A stretch of DNA of 32,630 bases from Saccoglossus kowalevskii (taxonomy: Eukaryota > Hemichordata > Enteropneusta > Harrimaniidae). Below are positions 11,872-24,293 of the stretch, one piece after another. Both the position numbers and the translations under genes were made by a program. Within the stretch, counting starts at the first letter, position 1; each line of letters starts with the position of its first letter. The DNA lies in the NCBI RefSeq assembly GCF_000003605.2, contig NW_003122910.1, positions 606,028 to 638,657 on the forward strand. Direction: 5' to 3'. The notes below the pieces were generated by a model. It saw only the letters and a list, made by a program, of their open reading frames with translations. It was not told where the DNA came from and did not search any database.

Positions 11872-11881
11872 ATTCAAGGAG
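11872..11881. promoter_or_regulatory. GTCACGTGAC palindrome (E-box / bHLH-ZIP type)
   Basis: Perfect 10-bp palindrome of the USF/MITF/TFEB class. The extended 11-mer GGTCACGTGAC occurs again at 21145-21155, and a weaker TCACGTG lies 20 bp downstream. Function is unproven because no gene start is nearby. Confidence 0.3.
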
Positions 11882-13721
11882 ATTCGAACCACGATCACGT
11901 GTACAATCTGTGATTAGTGTCACTACGATCATTACGGCAATGGAAACAAAGGGAGATGTATGATTAATAATTTGTTATTATTATTATTATTCGTCCTTCA
12001 TAGACTACTATGTCGCTATAAACAGCGCCAGCACTAATACAGACAACGTCCAAAGTTATTCGAAAACTTGGATTCAGAATATGAGCATTAACACTGACTG
12101 AATTATTGTTAGCTTGCGCTGAAAGAATTCGAAATTTAGTGTAAATAATCCACAGGATTCGACCACGGCTGAATTGCGGTGATCAAATAGGACAAGTATT
12201 GGCATTAGCGTGTTCTAGCATTAATTGGGCGTAATCATTTACCATTAATTATGTGTGTTGAATATCAGTCATTATCGTTAGCAGAATAGTATCTAATACA
12301 GAGTGGCGGAGTTTCAGAAAATTAGCTCACTTGGAGTGAGGAGATATAACTCAGGATCACTAATCGGTAAGGTAATTATTTCATATATACACTCTGACTG
12401 GTAACTTCTAAATAAACATTTACTAAACTCATCTAGGAATCATCTTGATAACAACTCGTTAGCTATTGTGGTATGTGTAAACATTGTGATTGTAAGCACG
12501 TTTTGAAAACCTCACATCATGATTTGTCACGTTTTAGATTGCACACCGCCAGATATGTTCAATTAATATAGAGATGTCGTGAGGTTGTCACGATGATGAC
12601 AATCGATGCAATTGTAGTTGGATTCCGAAATATGACTTAAACTAGTTTACGAAAAATTAGTGTATTGGAATTCTACTCTTTTGGATTGAAGTAAATACAT
12701 GTATATCCCCCCCCCCGAAAAAAAACATATCTTTCCCCTACTTATTCGCACGGGGCGACGTTTAAGCTGAATAATGTGACGTTTACAGTAAATGTCACAC
12801 GAAACGTCACATCCGTGAATTATTTGCACCAGAGTCGTGTGAAATAGCTATCGTTTTGATTGCCGAATTAATTTCCCAGCGATGCCAGTGTGCGACACAT
12901 ATGAGCCATATCTTCTCGACGAATTGTATCTTGTTCATTCAGCATTTAGGTTATTGCGTAATATGTTACACCATTTATATGGTTTAAATATGAGAACAGA
13001 AATGAAATTGCTATGTGATACAATATTTATTTAGTAGAATATACTGCGTTCTAATCAAAGCAGCGACGAGTTACGCATGACCAATTCATTGCGATTCTCA
13101 AGAGCCGTACGGATAAAGTACGCATGTGACATCTGAGTCTTATTCTAATTTCAATAATGTACGTATGATACAGATACGTGATCTGCTAAAGGTTATTGAA
13201 CATGCCAAGCTCTTGTCATAGGTTTAAATATGCGATAGCGAACTATTGAATGCACAGACAGTATTTCCGATGTCCTTGGAGGCTAATTACAGTTAGTTAG
13301 TTATATCTCAGATTGATCGCTAATTGTCCATTTAATTAAGCCATCATTTCCACAAGAGTATACAACACTGTGATTCATACTAAACGACCACGTTGTTCGT
13401 TTGTGAAGCAATTCAATCAAATATTAGGTCAAATATCTGAACCACCTGTTTTTACTGAATGTCATTCTTCTACACAACTTACAATCGAAGTACGCAGGTG
13501 ACAGCAATCTACGCGTTGTATACTGTAATAAGTTGTTGTCAACTTTATCGAGACATGCATTAGAAGTTGGTCCCCGTTTTAACCAATCATCTGCTCGCAG
13601 TAAACAAATAATTTTCATTTCAAATAAATTGTCAGTCACATCAGCTCGAAATGGAGGATTATTCGTTGACAATAATTAATACTCCTTATATATAAAAAAC
13701 ATTAATTATATGCGATACCAC

Positions 13722-13943
13722 CTCGCATACCAGACATATTGACAAAGTATTGTCTTCTTCAAAACTATGTGCCCACCCATGCTCTCTGTTCTGCAAAAAA
13801 GAACTCACAAAACTTTACACTATACAGACAATTTACATTTCCCACATACTGCTCTTCAACTGTGGAATTCTTTCCACTCAACACTTAGAGAATTGTTGAT
13901 TCTTAAAAATTTACAAAAATGTGATTTACAAAAAAACACTTGA
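13722..13943 (+). pseudogene. Retroposon reverse-transcriptase C-terminal remnant
   Basis: A frame open from about 13782 to the TGA at 13941-13943 reads TALQLWNSFHSTLREL followed by LKNLQK. This recalls the C-terminal signature of non-LTR reverse transcriptases (LWNSLP..LR...S...FK..L). Only about 50 codons remain, with no catalytic domain, consistent with a 5'-truncated and decayed copy. No poly-A or short-repeat tail is obvious directly after it. The call rests on that one motif, so a chance match is possible. Confidence 0.35.
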
Positions 13944-16900
13944 CACAGTGTTAATGATTGTAGTTATGAGTTCGAAACTTACAATCATTTCAGTACCTCT
14001 GTAATTAGTCATTTAATTAAATATGAAAATCAAGACGTTGTGTGCAGGGAGTGAATGCACCATAAACGGGCAATGAATAATGTCCCACGCTACTCCAGAA
14101 CAAAATGTCTATTCCTTGGTCACTGTGTCCCAAGACATTGATCTATTTCACCTGTGAGACTTCCCATTACATCACAGAGACACGTCTGTTTGCCATGCTC
14201 GGTTGGTTTAATGGTGTAATTGTTAGTTACAAATAGTGACAACTAATTGGTTTCTTAGAAATTTATGTTAACTGCATGAATAACCCCACATTCATAATCG
14301 AGTTTGTTTGTCTATATGTCCCTCTACGTGAAATATTACCAAAGTCACTATACTGACGAACATGTATACGAGCGATGCTGCTCTGTGCTTTATTTTTTCT
14401 TACAGCTTCTGTTTTTCCCTATTCTGTGTTTCTAGGTTACTTTGACTCTTCTATTAATAAAATTCCTCTAATGAGATTAAAAGATGAAACAAAATAAGAT
14501 TTCAGCTTACAATAAATATCACTCTTATTAAAAGGCGACTGCCTGTTGGAGTTTCATATGATCTGTACAGATAGTCATTGTTATACGCACAGATTATGTG
14601 TATGTCATGTTACGATAATAAGATTGGTCATCAGCTTAGTACCTAAGTTCAGTTGATATAATGCCATGTACTAAGACGTTTACAATATAATCTAAAGCAG
14701 GACAGTCAAGATGGCACCGTAGTTGTCTAGTTACCTGAATTCACCATCTATTTTGAGATTGCGTGCGATCGTGGTGGCAAGGATGAAATGTGTAATATTG
14801 TAATGACGGTGATGGGGAATTTTTATAGTTTATCATTTTTGCACTACAGTTCCGACAATACGTGCAATTCCGTGCATGTTACATGGCTCTGTAGTGTGGA
14901 TTGTCCCAGTGAAAGACGCTTAGACTAAATTAGTTACAAACAAAATCTGTTGACAGTCGGGATTCCCCGCGTATATGAGGACTAATATTCTCATGTGGCG
15001 TTCCGCACAGCTTTTGGTATATCTTTAGGCGTACACCAAGGGGTGTCACCTAGCAATCAACGGGGATCATTACAAACACATCGCACTATCTCTGTCGGTT
15101 GATGTGTTCACGTATATCCATTGTGAGGTGTGTTCATGACAACCAACTAAGTCTACAAGGAAATAGGCTGCCATCGAATTATAATCGTATTCTGTTAGTA
15201 TATTTCTACTAACAACTTTAAAAATTCAATTCAATCCATAATTTATAAACTGGGTTCAAAACGCAATCCGCTAATTATGTTTTTGATTTGCAACACACAC
15301 AAACAACATTATATATGGAACAATCTTGTCACATTTTGTATTGTTGAATATGACGCCATATTGTATATTGGATCATTACATCTCAATTTGTTTTTGAGTT
15401 ATAATATAAAACAGGTTAACACGGGGAAACTGGTCAATATGGAGTACATATATAATACGTACGTGTTGTTAACCATCAGTTATATGCGTTCAGTTCCTTG
15501 GAGCAATATGCTATGAAATTTTTGACATAGCAACCAAGTGAACCCCGGTCATTAGTATATGTACTAACTAATATACAATATGATACAGGTGTTCATAAGT
15601 TGCTAATGATGTGTGACATTTTTGTCAATTACAACAACTTGCAAAACAGTTGATCATTACAATATGTTTCGTACAAATATTAAGCTACATTGCGATTACA
15701 TTGTTAGACGATCATGTGCAAAATCTACGTCAACTCGGTAAGGTAAGGTATGAGTCGTTGTGAACACAAAGCGTGGCTCCATGTACCACGCATTTGCAGT
15801 TCAATTGACACACCCAGCCCACGTCAATGGAAACGCCACCCTTACCGAATTTCTTTCGCCAGTAACAAGACATAATTTGATACGCCGAAAAAAGATGCCA
15901 GTAAACTAGCTGCTCTCTGATTGGTCTGTCTGTTGGGTGTTAGGGTTGGGTAGCCAATCAGACACAATTTAACTCCGGATTTACATATGCATAACGATGT
16001 AAAGTGAAACTATGTAATACATTGAACAATATAAACATTTATGATATATGCATGGTTATGTATTATGTTTCTAGAGACTAAAATGTTCTATCACACATAT
16101 TGTCTTGCTTCTTGTTTCACGCAATGTACACGACCAGTTACGTACTAGCACGGTTTTTTATATTTATATATAGTACGTTTGCAATCCCGTGGAGCAGGTG
16201 TGGGATAAGTGCTTTTAGCAACAAATCTGTATTCGCCCGAAGCCGGCGAAACATTCGGAATATAGACTAGTAGTAACAATCGATTTGAAGAGGATAATTG
16301 AAAAAAAAACTTGTCTCATCGTAATCTTATTTAGCTTAGTTTTTGAGTATGTTTCCGATAACCAAGTATTCAAATGTGCTTTCATTATGATATAATAATG
16401 TTCTGAAATGTTTTTGAGTTATATAAATCCCAAACTATCCAAATAATTCAAGCTTTTAACATCCGTTTAGAGTTTTATAGTGCAATATTTCCCATAAAGA
16501 TTGGCTTTTTCTTTAGTTATTATTACATAAAATCGACTCATTAAAAGCATGATATTCATCGTTTGGTGTATTTGTGTACGCAGAAAACAACATTATAAAA
16601 TATAATTCCCAATTTACCTGTGAGATATTTTCTTCCACCTAAATATTGTTATTAAATTTGAAATTCTGTTTGAAGCCTTTGACGTGCCATGTAATTTGTA
16701 AATGAAACAGTTACCGTATTCCCAAGACATCCGCCTTGCCAATAACCGAACATAGCCGAGCAGTTTCGTGGATTTGACTGTGATTAAGTTTTCAACATCT
16801 TGACATGTTATCAAGTACACGGAGTCACCGTTGGGATTCACTGTTCCACGATCGAAAATGGACTATATTATAAAACAAACATGTGAAGCTTTTTCTATTA

Positions 16901-18060
16901 ACACCATACTCTTGGGTTTCATTGTGTATAACCATTTAATTTATATGATTATTTTACTCATGTTAGCACTATGTCCAAGCGAAGATCGAACATTACGTGA
17001 TGTTTTAGTTCTTTGTATTCAGCGTGTAGCCGAAGCAAGATTCAGATACCAGTGCATGACGGGATATATTGTAGTGAAGACAATAAATAACTTTAGTCGA
17101 TAAACGGCGTCATATGACAGCTTTCGATAAGTATAACTAGCAAACGTCGTAACTTACACATATTAAATTTAAAAGTTGCTCACGATTGAAAGAGCTTTCA
17201 ACTAAGTTTTGTCGACAATACACTTTTTAAATTTAACGGACTCTTTATATTTTAAAAAATATGTTGCTCCATTAACATTATTACGATTTATATTGCCATA
17301 GTAACGCGAACTGAATGCTGTGTTGCTGACTGTAAACATAACACGATCACATACAATCCTTACATTCACACTTGATGAGGTTAGATGCGCGATACAATCC
17401 ATTATGCCGCAAGCCTCTAGTTCGTATTTAAGGAAAATGCTTTTTTTTGCTTTTATTCGTGTATAATTTCATTCAGTCGGTCGGTGGGTGGGTGAATTAA
17501 TGGAAAAAAATTGTACCCCGTCCTATTGAACTGAATAATACAGTACCTAACATATATTGAAAAACATGGTATTATATTGTATGGGTATATTATGACTTAC
17601 GAATGATCTTTAGAAACGTGTTTCACCACGACGCAATATTGTTTTAATCCAACTCATTACACAAAATCATATGAAGCATTTTCGCTCTTTCCGTTTGAAG
17701 AAAATAATGTTAAAGCGAATAAAAACGACAGAACATAATTAGATCTGACTGATTAGTTTTGGCAAAACTGCCCCTTGGGCTAAGGCGTTTAATGCCCTTT
17801 GACACACCCATAAGCACTAAGCCACAAGAACTGAGTTGATAGCAGGCTGCCTGGAATTACAAGCAATTAGATAGTTCTGACTTTGATGTCGATGATTGCC
17901 GCCTTCATGTGAAGAGAAGCTCGCATGGGGGCGGAGTGCAGTCGTTGTTTTTCCATGTTGCGACGACAATCTATGAAAGAACTAAGCCTATTTTATAAAA
18001 TGTACACACGTTAATCGTTAGAGCAATAGATGCAATGCTAATTCGCAATGGCACCATAAC
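13944..18060. other. Intergenic, no gene seen
   Basis: AT-rich with many stops. Notable items are the inverted CCAAT pair at 15916-15962, and a CCGAA...TTCGG stem at about 16237-16258 containing GCCGGC. Short open frames overlap on both strands near 16614-17103 but show no family motif. Confidence 0.5.
15916..15962. promoter_or_regulatory. Inverted pair of CCAAT boxes
   Basis: TCTGATTGG (15916-15924) and its exact reverse complement CCAATCAGA (15954-15962) are separated by 29 bases. NF-Y binds CCAAT in animal promoters, often in pairs. The surrounding 15770-16000 is relatively GC-rich. A hairpin or small inverted-repeat relic is an alternative. No adjacent gene is visible. Confidence 0.3.
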
Positions 18061-18061
18061 G

Positions 18062-18062
<1 letters not shown>

Positions 18063-18097
<35 letters not shown>
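18063..18097. repeat. (AT)n microsatellite, left of gap
   Basis: About 17 uninterrupted TA dinucleotides leading straight into the run of Ns. Confidence 0.95.
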
Positions 18098-18349
18098 NNN
18101 NNNNNNNNNNNNNNNNNNNNNNNNNNNNNNNNNNNNNNNNNNNNNNNNNNNNNNNNNNNNNNNNNNNNNNNNNNNNNNNNNNNNNNNNNNNNNNNNNNNN
18201 NNNNNNNNNNNNNNNNNNNNNNNNNNNNNNNNNNNNNNNNNNNNNNNNNNNNNNNNNNNNNNNNNNNNNNNNNNNNNNNNNNNNNNNNNNNNNNNNNNNN
18301 NNNNNNNNNNNNNNNNNNNNNNNNNNNNNNNNNNNNNNNNNNNNNNNNN
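18098..18349. other. Assembly gap (252 N)
   Basis: 252 consecutive N flanked on both sides by (AT)n, so the assembly broke within a long AT dinucleotide array. The true length is unknown. Confidence 0.98.
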
Positions 18350-18393
<44 letters not shown>

Positions 18394-18402
18394 ATATATA
18401 TA
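18350..18402. repeat. (AT)n/(TG)n compound microsatellite, right of gap
   Basis: AT dinucleotides to about 18383, TG repeats at 18383-18392, then a short TA run. Confidence 0.95.
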
Positions 18403-20660
18403 TTAGTGTAGGGTGCGTATAGTGACCCGCATTTTACAACTTCAACTTAGACTACGACAACTCAGCATTAATATCGATCTCACAAGGCATCATTCTGTTA
18501 TTGAAAGACACGTACTACCATTTATCACATGACACTTCTCACAAGAAATCTTAAATAGGACGTCCTTTATTTCTCAAATGACGCACTCTCAATACACATT
18601 TCTCAAAAGTCGATTTTCATTTCCCATTTCATGATTTTGGATTCTCGCGGGCTATAATCCATTTCTTTACGAAACGGCTTCTATTTATCGCAATTCATTT
18701 CTAAAATTGTTATTTGTCGCTGTCTACAAAGACGACGAAATTAACAAAGCGCGATGCGATAAATTAGAAAGTAGAGTAGCACTGTGGAATTTGATCCTGT
18801 CTTTGGTTAACGGGTATGTTCCTCTTAGGTGAACAATTATGAGGCCAATATACAAACCTATGTGCCACATAAAAACACATGTGCCACATAAAAACCTATG
18901 CCATATAAACACATATGTGCCACATAAAAACCTATTTTCCACGTAAATAGCTGTTGTCGCCAAAAGTAGACAAGAAAATACAAAAAACTTCACAGCTTGA
19001 CGCACGTAATGAAGCAGCATAATGGTGTATGTGATCAGGAGTGAAGTTGAGATATGTATCTATTGTCAAATAAATTGACATTAAATGTAGAAGGAAAATC
19101 CAAGTATAAAAAACACATGATTAAGGATTGGTATGGAGCTGAAAGCACGTACCCAATTCATCCCAACGTCCATGTATTTAAACGTGGCCAGGGGAAACGT
19201 ATTACAACCATGTTTCTAGTGAATGAGTGTATCAGATATATAATTAAAAAAACAAATTTCCTTGGTGTGAAAACGCCTAGCAGCTGTATATACGCTTCCA
19301 CGTTTGATGGGAGCAGTCGACACGACTTAATTGAATTGAATTTGATGAACTCTGTCTTGCGTACCAAGCATGCTCCTCATCGGTCTTCTTATTCATTTGT
19401 ATATAATGCATGTCATCAGCATACTTAACCATGTATCTCCAATGTCTTTCTATTCTATATTGCACGTTTTTTTTAAACATTTCTTTGTGTGGCATCGTCA
19501 GGAGACTTAAATCGTTCCTTTCACGGTTATACAATGCAATTGTGAACTGTTTCGACATGATGGAGTTCGCCCGAGAAAATGACAGTAGAACAGCAGTCAC
19601 TCCTCAAACTTTTCACTCCGAATAGCTGAAATTAAAAATATGACTGCGAATTCTGAAATTGGATAATGCCAATGATTACAGTACAGCCGTGCATTGTCCG
19701 CAGTATATAGTTTTGTTGACATATCATGTCACAACATCCATTCTCAGTCGGTTCATGATTCAATATGGTCCTCCGATTATCTTCATTAGTTTTGGTGTGT
19801 AGACAAGCACTGGGTTACTGCTGATGGAAACCAACCATACATAGCAATTGAAATAAACATATGTAAAATATTGTAGCTACTGTATTCTTACTATCACACT
19901 TTGAAAAGCTGTTACACCGACGTCAAATAGACGACTAAATTTAATGCTTCATTGACTTCATTGCGTGGAAATCCAAGGACCTAAGTGCGCTCGTTTTTCT
20001 TCTATTGTTCGTTTTAAAGGTTGTTACAAGTTCGTTGAATAGACGCGAAGTGTATGTTTATTTCCTGTTCCAGCTCAGCACAGTTCATAGCACTCCGCTG
20101 CAAGCCTATGCAAATGGCAATTGAGACGATTTTGAATCACCAATGCCATTTTAAAAATGCAACCCAGCGAGCTTTCAGTTATTACCGTACGCTCCCATTG
20201 TATTTTTTCAGCTATAATGACTATCATGTTACACACACGATAATAACTGACATACAACAGGTTACTTGCCGTATGTTACATATTTATTGAGCTACCATGG
20301 ATTCCAATTATAGATGTATTTTTAAGTGCTGTCAGGTTTTGAAAGTGTGTCTAGAATTTTACATGCTGATGATCACGTGCAAACTAATATGCAAATACGT
20401 ATGTATATATTTATATCGATGTAATTCTATTTTTTTAAGTATAAGAGAAAACACTTGTCAATTGAAAACAGATGTCTTGTTACACTCATATTTAGATGAT
20501 AGAACAGAGTGCATTCTTTTGCCTAGCAATGTAAATATAAACGGGGATTATATGTCCGATAAATACGGTTGTTTATATCAAACGATTAAACAAACAATTA
20601 GTAAATACAATCGTCCAATAAAGAGTACATTATAATTGTTCTAAATTCGGATTTATACTA
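18403..20660. other. Intergenic, no supported gene
   Basis: Contains the 19-bp repeat at 18856-18949. Frames of 107-124 codons are open on both strands at 19054-19600, but neither shows a recognisable motif, and overlap on opposite strands suggests chance. A 112-codon plus-strand frame at 20297-20635 is likewise unrecognised. Confidence 0.45.
18856..18949. repeat. 19-bp tandem repeat, about five decayed copies
   Basis: Unit close to CCTATGTGCCACATAAAAA, clearly repeated at 18857, 18876 and 18911, with shortened or altered copies at about 18895 and 18931. Confidence 0.8.
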
Positions 20661-20674
20661 TAACTGGCGAAAAC

Positions 20675-21135
20675 TCATGAATGTGTGATTTACAAATCTT
20701 ACATGAATACACATGTAGATCGAGTCAAATATCTGCATATGAATACAAGTGTGGCGTTTACAATATGAATACAAGTGTGGCGTTTACAATATGAATACAG
20801 GCGCGTGATTTACCATCTCCAAATAAATACTATGGAGCCTACCATTTCCATGTGAATATAAGTTGAGGCTTATACACTCCATATGAATTCAAATCTGTGG
20901 TTTACAATGTCCATATGAATACAAGTCTGTGGTTTACAATGTCCATATGAATTCAAGTGTAGCGTCTACATACTCCATATGACTACACGTGGGGACAAGT
21001 GAGTGGTTTACAATTTTCTATATGAATACAAGTGTGTGGTTTACTGTGCCCATATGAATACAAGTGTGGCGTTTACAATCCCGTATGAGTAAATGACGTC
21101 ACAAGTGACACTTGTGATTTTACATGAATACGGCA
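20675..21135. repeat. Decayed minisatellite, 26/32-bp units
   Basis: The core ATATGAATACAAGTGTGG followed by TTTACAAT recurs about fourteen times. Two adjacent 26-bp copies (20737-20788) are identical. The central units are 32 bp and start CCATATGAAT (about 20878-20990). Divergence rises outward from the centre. No frame is conserved across units. Confidence 0.85.
21094..21101. promoter_or_regulatory. TGACGTCA palindrome (CRE type)
   Basis: Full CREB/ATF consensus at the right end of the minisatellite, about 50 bases before the GGTCACGTGAC site at 21145-21155. No gene start is nearby. Confidence 0.3.
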
Positions 21136-21144
21136 TGTTCAATT

Positions 21145-21155
21145 GGTCACGTGAC
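21145..21155. promoter_or_regulatory. GGTCACGTGAC E-box palindrome, second copy
   Basis: Identical 11-mer to 11871-11881, in the same relative orientation. Binding is inferred only. Confidence 0.3.
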
Positions 21156-23212
21156 TTAAAAGTGCTAAACTCAAGTAAGAGTCATACATCGATAAAAACT
21201 GTTCGTTCTTATCATTAGGTGAATTGACCGGAAAACGATTAATACATCCAAAGGCTTAAACAATTTTTATTTACCGAGATTTTGCTCTCAAATTCTCGTA
21301 AATCTCCCTATAAAACCCTTCTAAACTCTAAGTGGAGGCATTACAAAAAAAGATTTCTAAGTGTCGACACGTTAGCACTAACATCATCTGCTAGTGACAT
21401 GGTTTACTGTAACGAGGCTTCATTGGCTGTATTGGCTAATTAGCATAATGTACATGACTACCGTATTAACGGGAATTTAATATGTATCCATTTCACTTGC
21501 AATGATTGACCTTTGGTGTTTTGCGTCAACATATGTATCTAACATTGATTCCCCCAAATACAGATTATGCTAATCATGACAGCGTGCTACAAACAATTGC
21601 GCTCTCTATTCAAATCCCCGGAGTACTCCCCGATCTCAACCACCCAAAATACTCACGAGCTATAAAATACTCCAATTTGACTTCAAATTTAACAGTACTT
21701 TCACGCCGTTTCATGATTACCATGTGACGCATTTCGTCCAATCGTAATATGTCATGCACTAACGCGTTTCCACAGGCGATGCAAAGTAATATGTGTTTAA
21801 TTGTAAATTGCAATGCGCTCAAACGAAAATACGCGCGAGTATTTAATTCCCTCGTCTCACACAGAGATGTGAAATGGCTTCTTCATGACTGGCTGGATAT
21901 GGAACAGAAGTTCAACACTGCGGTCGTGGAAGTGTTACAAAGCCAAGTTCGATGTTGCCAGTAACAGTAGGACGTCTCATCACAATGAATAAAGACGCCT
22001 CGTCGATGAGTGATGTACGAGAAATAACGAATACCTTGTCATACAAGGTCATTTGTTCATTTCGAGATATCTCTTCAATTGGCACAAAGCTACGGAGGTT
22101 GTAAAAGAAAATAAAAAAATCTACGATAGCAATAGGGAAATGAGATCTCGACTGTTCATGATTTGCCTTGCTTCCTAAATTACTCACAATATAACACAGT
22201 TCGTGTTTATTGTGTATGCATTCAAATATGCGATTGTTATATTGGGCGGAAATGAGCATGTTTGACCTATAGTTTAATAAGATAAATTGCGATCTAACGT
22301 CTCAACTCAAATGCAGTTAAACGATTCCTGTCACGTTTTGTTTGGCCTACGTATGTAGGAAACATGTCCGTTAATAACTTACACAAAATACAATATGCTG
22401 TGTCTGTATTCGCACACTCTCACTCCCCAGGTATCTACAGGTACATACACTCATCATGAGTGGGGGACATTTACGTGTTCTTTCTAGTCCATACATTGAG
22501 TAGTCTCTGACGATAACGGACCAAATTACAGGTATTTAAACACATGTCTTGAGGTTTACATACACGATCTGGTTAATTCTATTTGATTCCTTTAAATTAC
22601 CTACAGTCGCGTCACCATAGTTTCACGCTATATAATGATTTAATGGTTTGGTTCTCGGTGTACACAGATCTGTACAACGCGTGTGTCGTTCTTCATCGAA
22701 GTGTTGCAAAGACATACATTCACGACAACGTAAGCAGCACACTGTATCATCTTTACTACGTGCTTACCACATCGTTCAGTTTGTTTAGGGATTCATTGTT
22801 GATTTAGGGACTCGTGTTCCGGACTATAGAAAATGTTTCAACAAACTAGTGAGTACGCCATTGTGAATGAGCTAATACAGATCATTCTATCGTCACATAC
22901 GTGGTCGGTTGTCACAATAACGACACTTAATCTGTTCGGGCACCACAAGTTCGGCGGATACAGTCACACCAACAAAAGTATGTGCACATTCATTTGCAAA
23001 CGGAAATTTGTGTGGCAACTGTAAGGTAGGGAAGAATAAATTTCACGTCTATCCTCCCCATATCCATTCTGCGTATAATCAGTGAGCGCATCATTTAATT
23101 AATAACATATTAACAGCTGTGCTGCTGATTCTAGTGACCCATTTGCTCGTTTTGTTTACCATGCGCTATGATTGTTGACAGTTGTGCAGTTCATATATTT
23201 TAAATCATAGTA

Positions 23213-23359
23213 CAGAGGCTGCGCGAAATTTTGCATTTTGAGGAGCAAAGTTTGCTGACACAAAGGTTTTCAGCTTGATTTCTTTTGGGAGAGACGACAC
23301 CCCAACTTTTTTTTCGGGTGGGTGACCACCCCCTCTCCCGCGCGGTGCCACCGTCACTA
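23213..23359. mobile_element. 147-bp shorter MITE copy related to the 4186 element
   Basis: Begins CAGAGGCTGCG and ends GGTGCCACCGTCACTA. The flanks TAGTA (23208-23212) and TTGTA (23360-23364) match at four of five bases. It shares an internal block with the 285-bp element: TGCATTTTG(A/G)GGAGCAAA at about 23232 and at 4323. It also shares the GC-rich right end. It is therefore a deleted, more diverged member of the same hAT-like family. Confidence 0.6.
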
Positions 23360-24273
23360 TTGTATTTCTTACACGTAGATTTCACAAACGAAAAGTAGGT
23401 TTGCGTAGCTTACGTAGAACGCCAATAGAGGAATGAGACTAAAGAGTATCTTCCATTAGCCAACGTAATACTGTAATACATGCTATTGATGTAAGCGATA
23501 ACTAACCTCCATGGATGGGAGGCTTGATAGTACAGTAGAAACTATATAAAACATGACAATACCATAACGAAATTATTATTGTACAACCCACGGTACAAAT
23601 ATGAGTATTTCAGTTAGTGTATTTGTTAACTCTGTACATTATATAGTACTATAGTTCCACACAATATACCAATTGCCTGGAATGTGTTTTTAATATTTGC
23701 GTCAAGTCCTAATATAAAACGAATTTACGCAACCCAGGCTATAAAATAAAAGCAATGCACTAGAGCCGTTCTTGACACATTTAAATTGTAATAAAATACA
23801 TGTTGTATAAATGCTATAGTTCAAACAATAACTATCGTGCACAAACCATCGTACTTCTCCTTTTGTACTTTATTAGCCTTTTAGTAAAATGTCCATCAAC
23901 CATGAGCATTAGGTATGGGTTTGTAATGTTCCAGTGCGATGCCTTATGTTCGTTGCCACCTGCTCATAACGATATAGATGTACTATCCAGTTACAATTCT
24001 GTTAGATTCACAGTTTGATCAATATCGTGTTTTTTCCCCGTGATCTTCTTTCATTAACATCTCATCGACGACTGTTTATTTTACTCACGTGTTTACATAT
24101 TGTCGTCGTGCATGTCTCCATCGTGCTCACCTGTTTACCCGCATATCTACATACCTTGCTTGCAAATTATTCATCACTGGGCGAATTCAAATTAGATATT
24201 TTGCTTCAAATAGTACCATGTGTTCGCCAGCGTTACGACAGTTGACGTCATAAGCTGTGAGAAGAGTCCACCC

Positions 24274-24293
24274 GGGGAGGGAGGGGAGGGGGG
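24274..24293 (+). other. G-quadruplex-type motif
   Basis: Four G-runs of 4, 3, 4 and 6 separated by single A residues, the classic short-loop pattern expected to fold stably. It is directly followed by CTACAT, as at 10859. Confidence 0.7.

Larger units (their letters stand above)
9641..13721. other. Intergenic, no gene seen
   Basis: Besides the G-tract repeats, it contains a short TTA run at 11975-11991, the E-box-like palindrome at 11872-11881, and C10 at about 12707-12716 followed by A-rich DNA. No domain or sustained coding character was found on either strand. Confidence 0.5.

Noticed and set aside
11880-11900. GGTTCGAATC on the minus strand, like a tRNA B box
   Set aside because: No A box, no acceptor stem pairing and no cloverleaf could be found around it.
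16230-16262. CCGAAGCCGGCGAAACATTCGG stem region, read as SPEAGETFGI
   Set aside because: A short phrase only; I could not tie it to a known element, and the frame stops at once.
18035-18406. Apparent 123-codon frame across the gap
   Set aside because: It consists of AT-repeat codons and unknown bases; an artefact of the microsatellite and Ns.
19054-19600. Overlapping 107- and 124-codon frames on opposite strands
   Set aside because: No recognisable domain on either strand; a splice-acceptor-like stretch at about 19614-19628 (minus) is not enough to call an exon.
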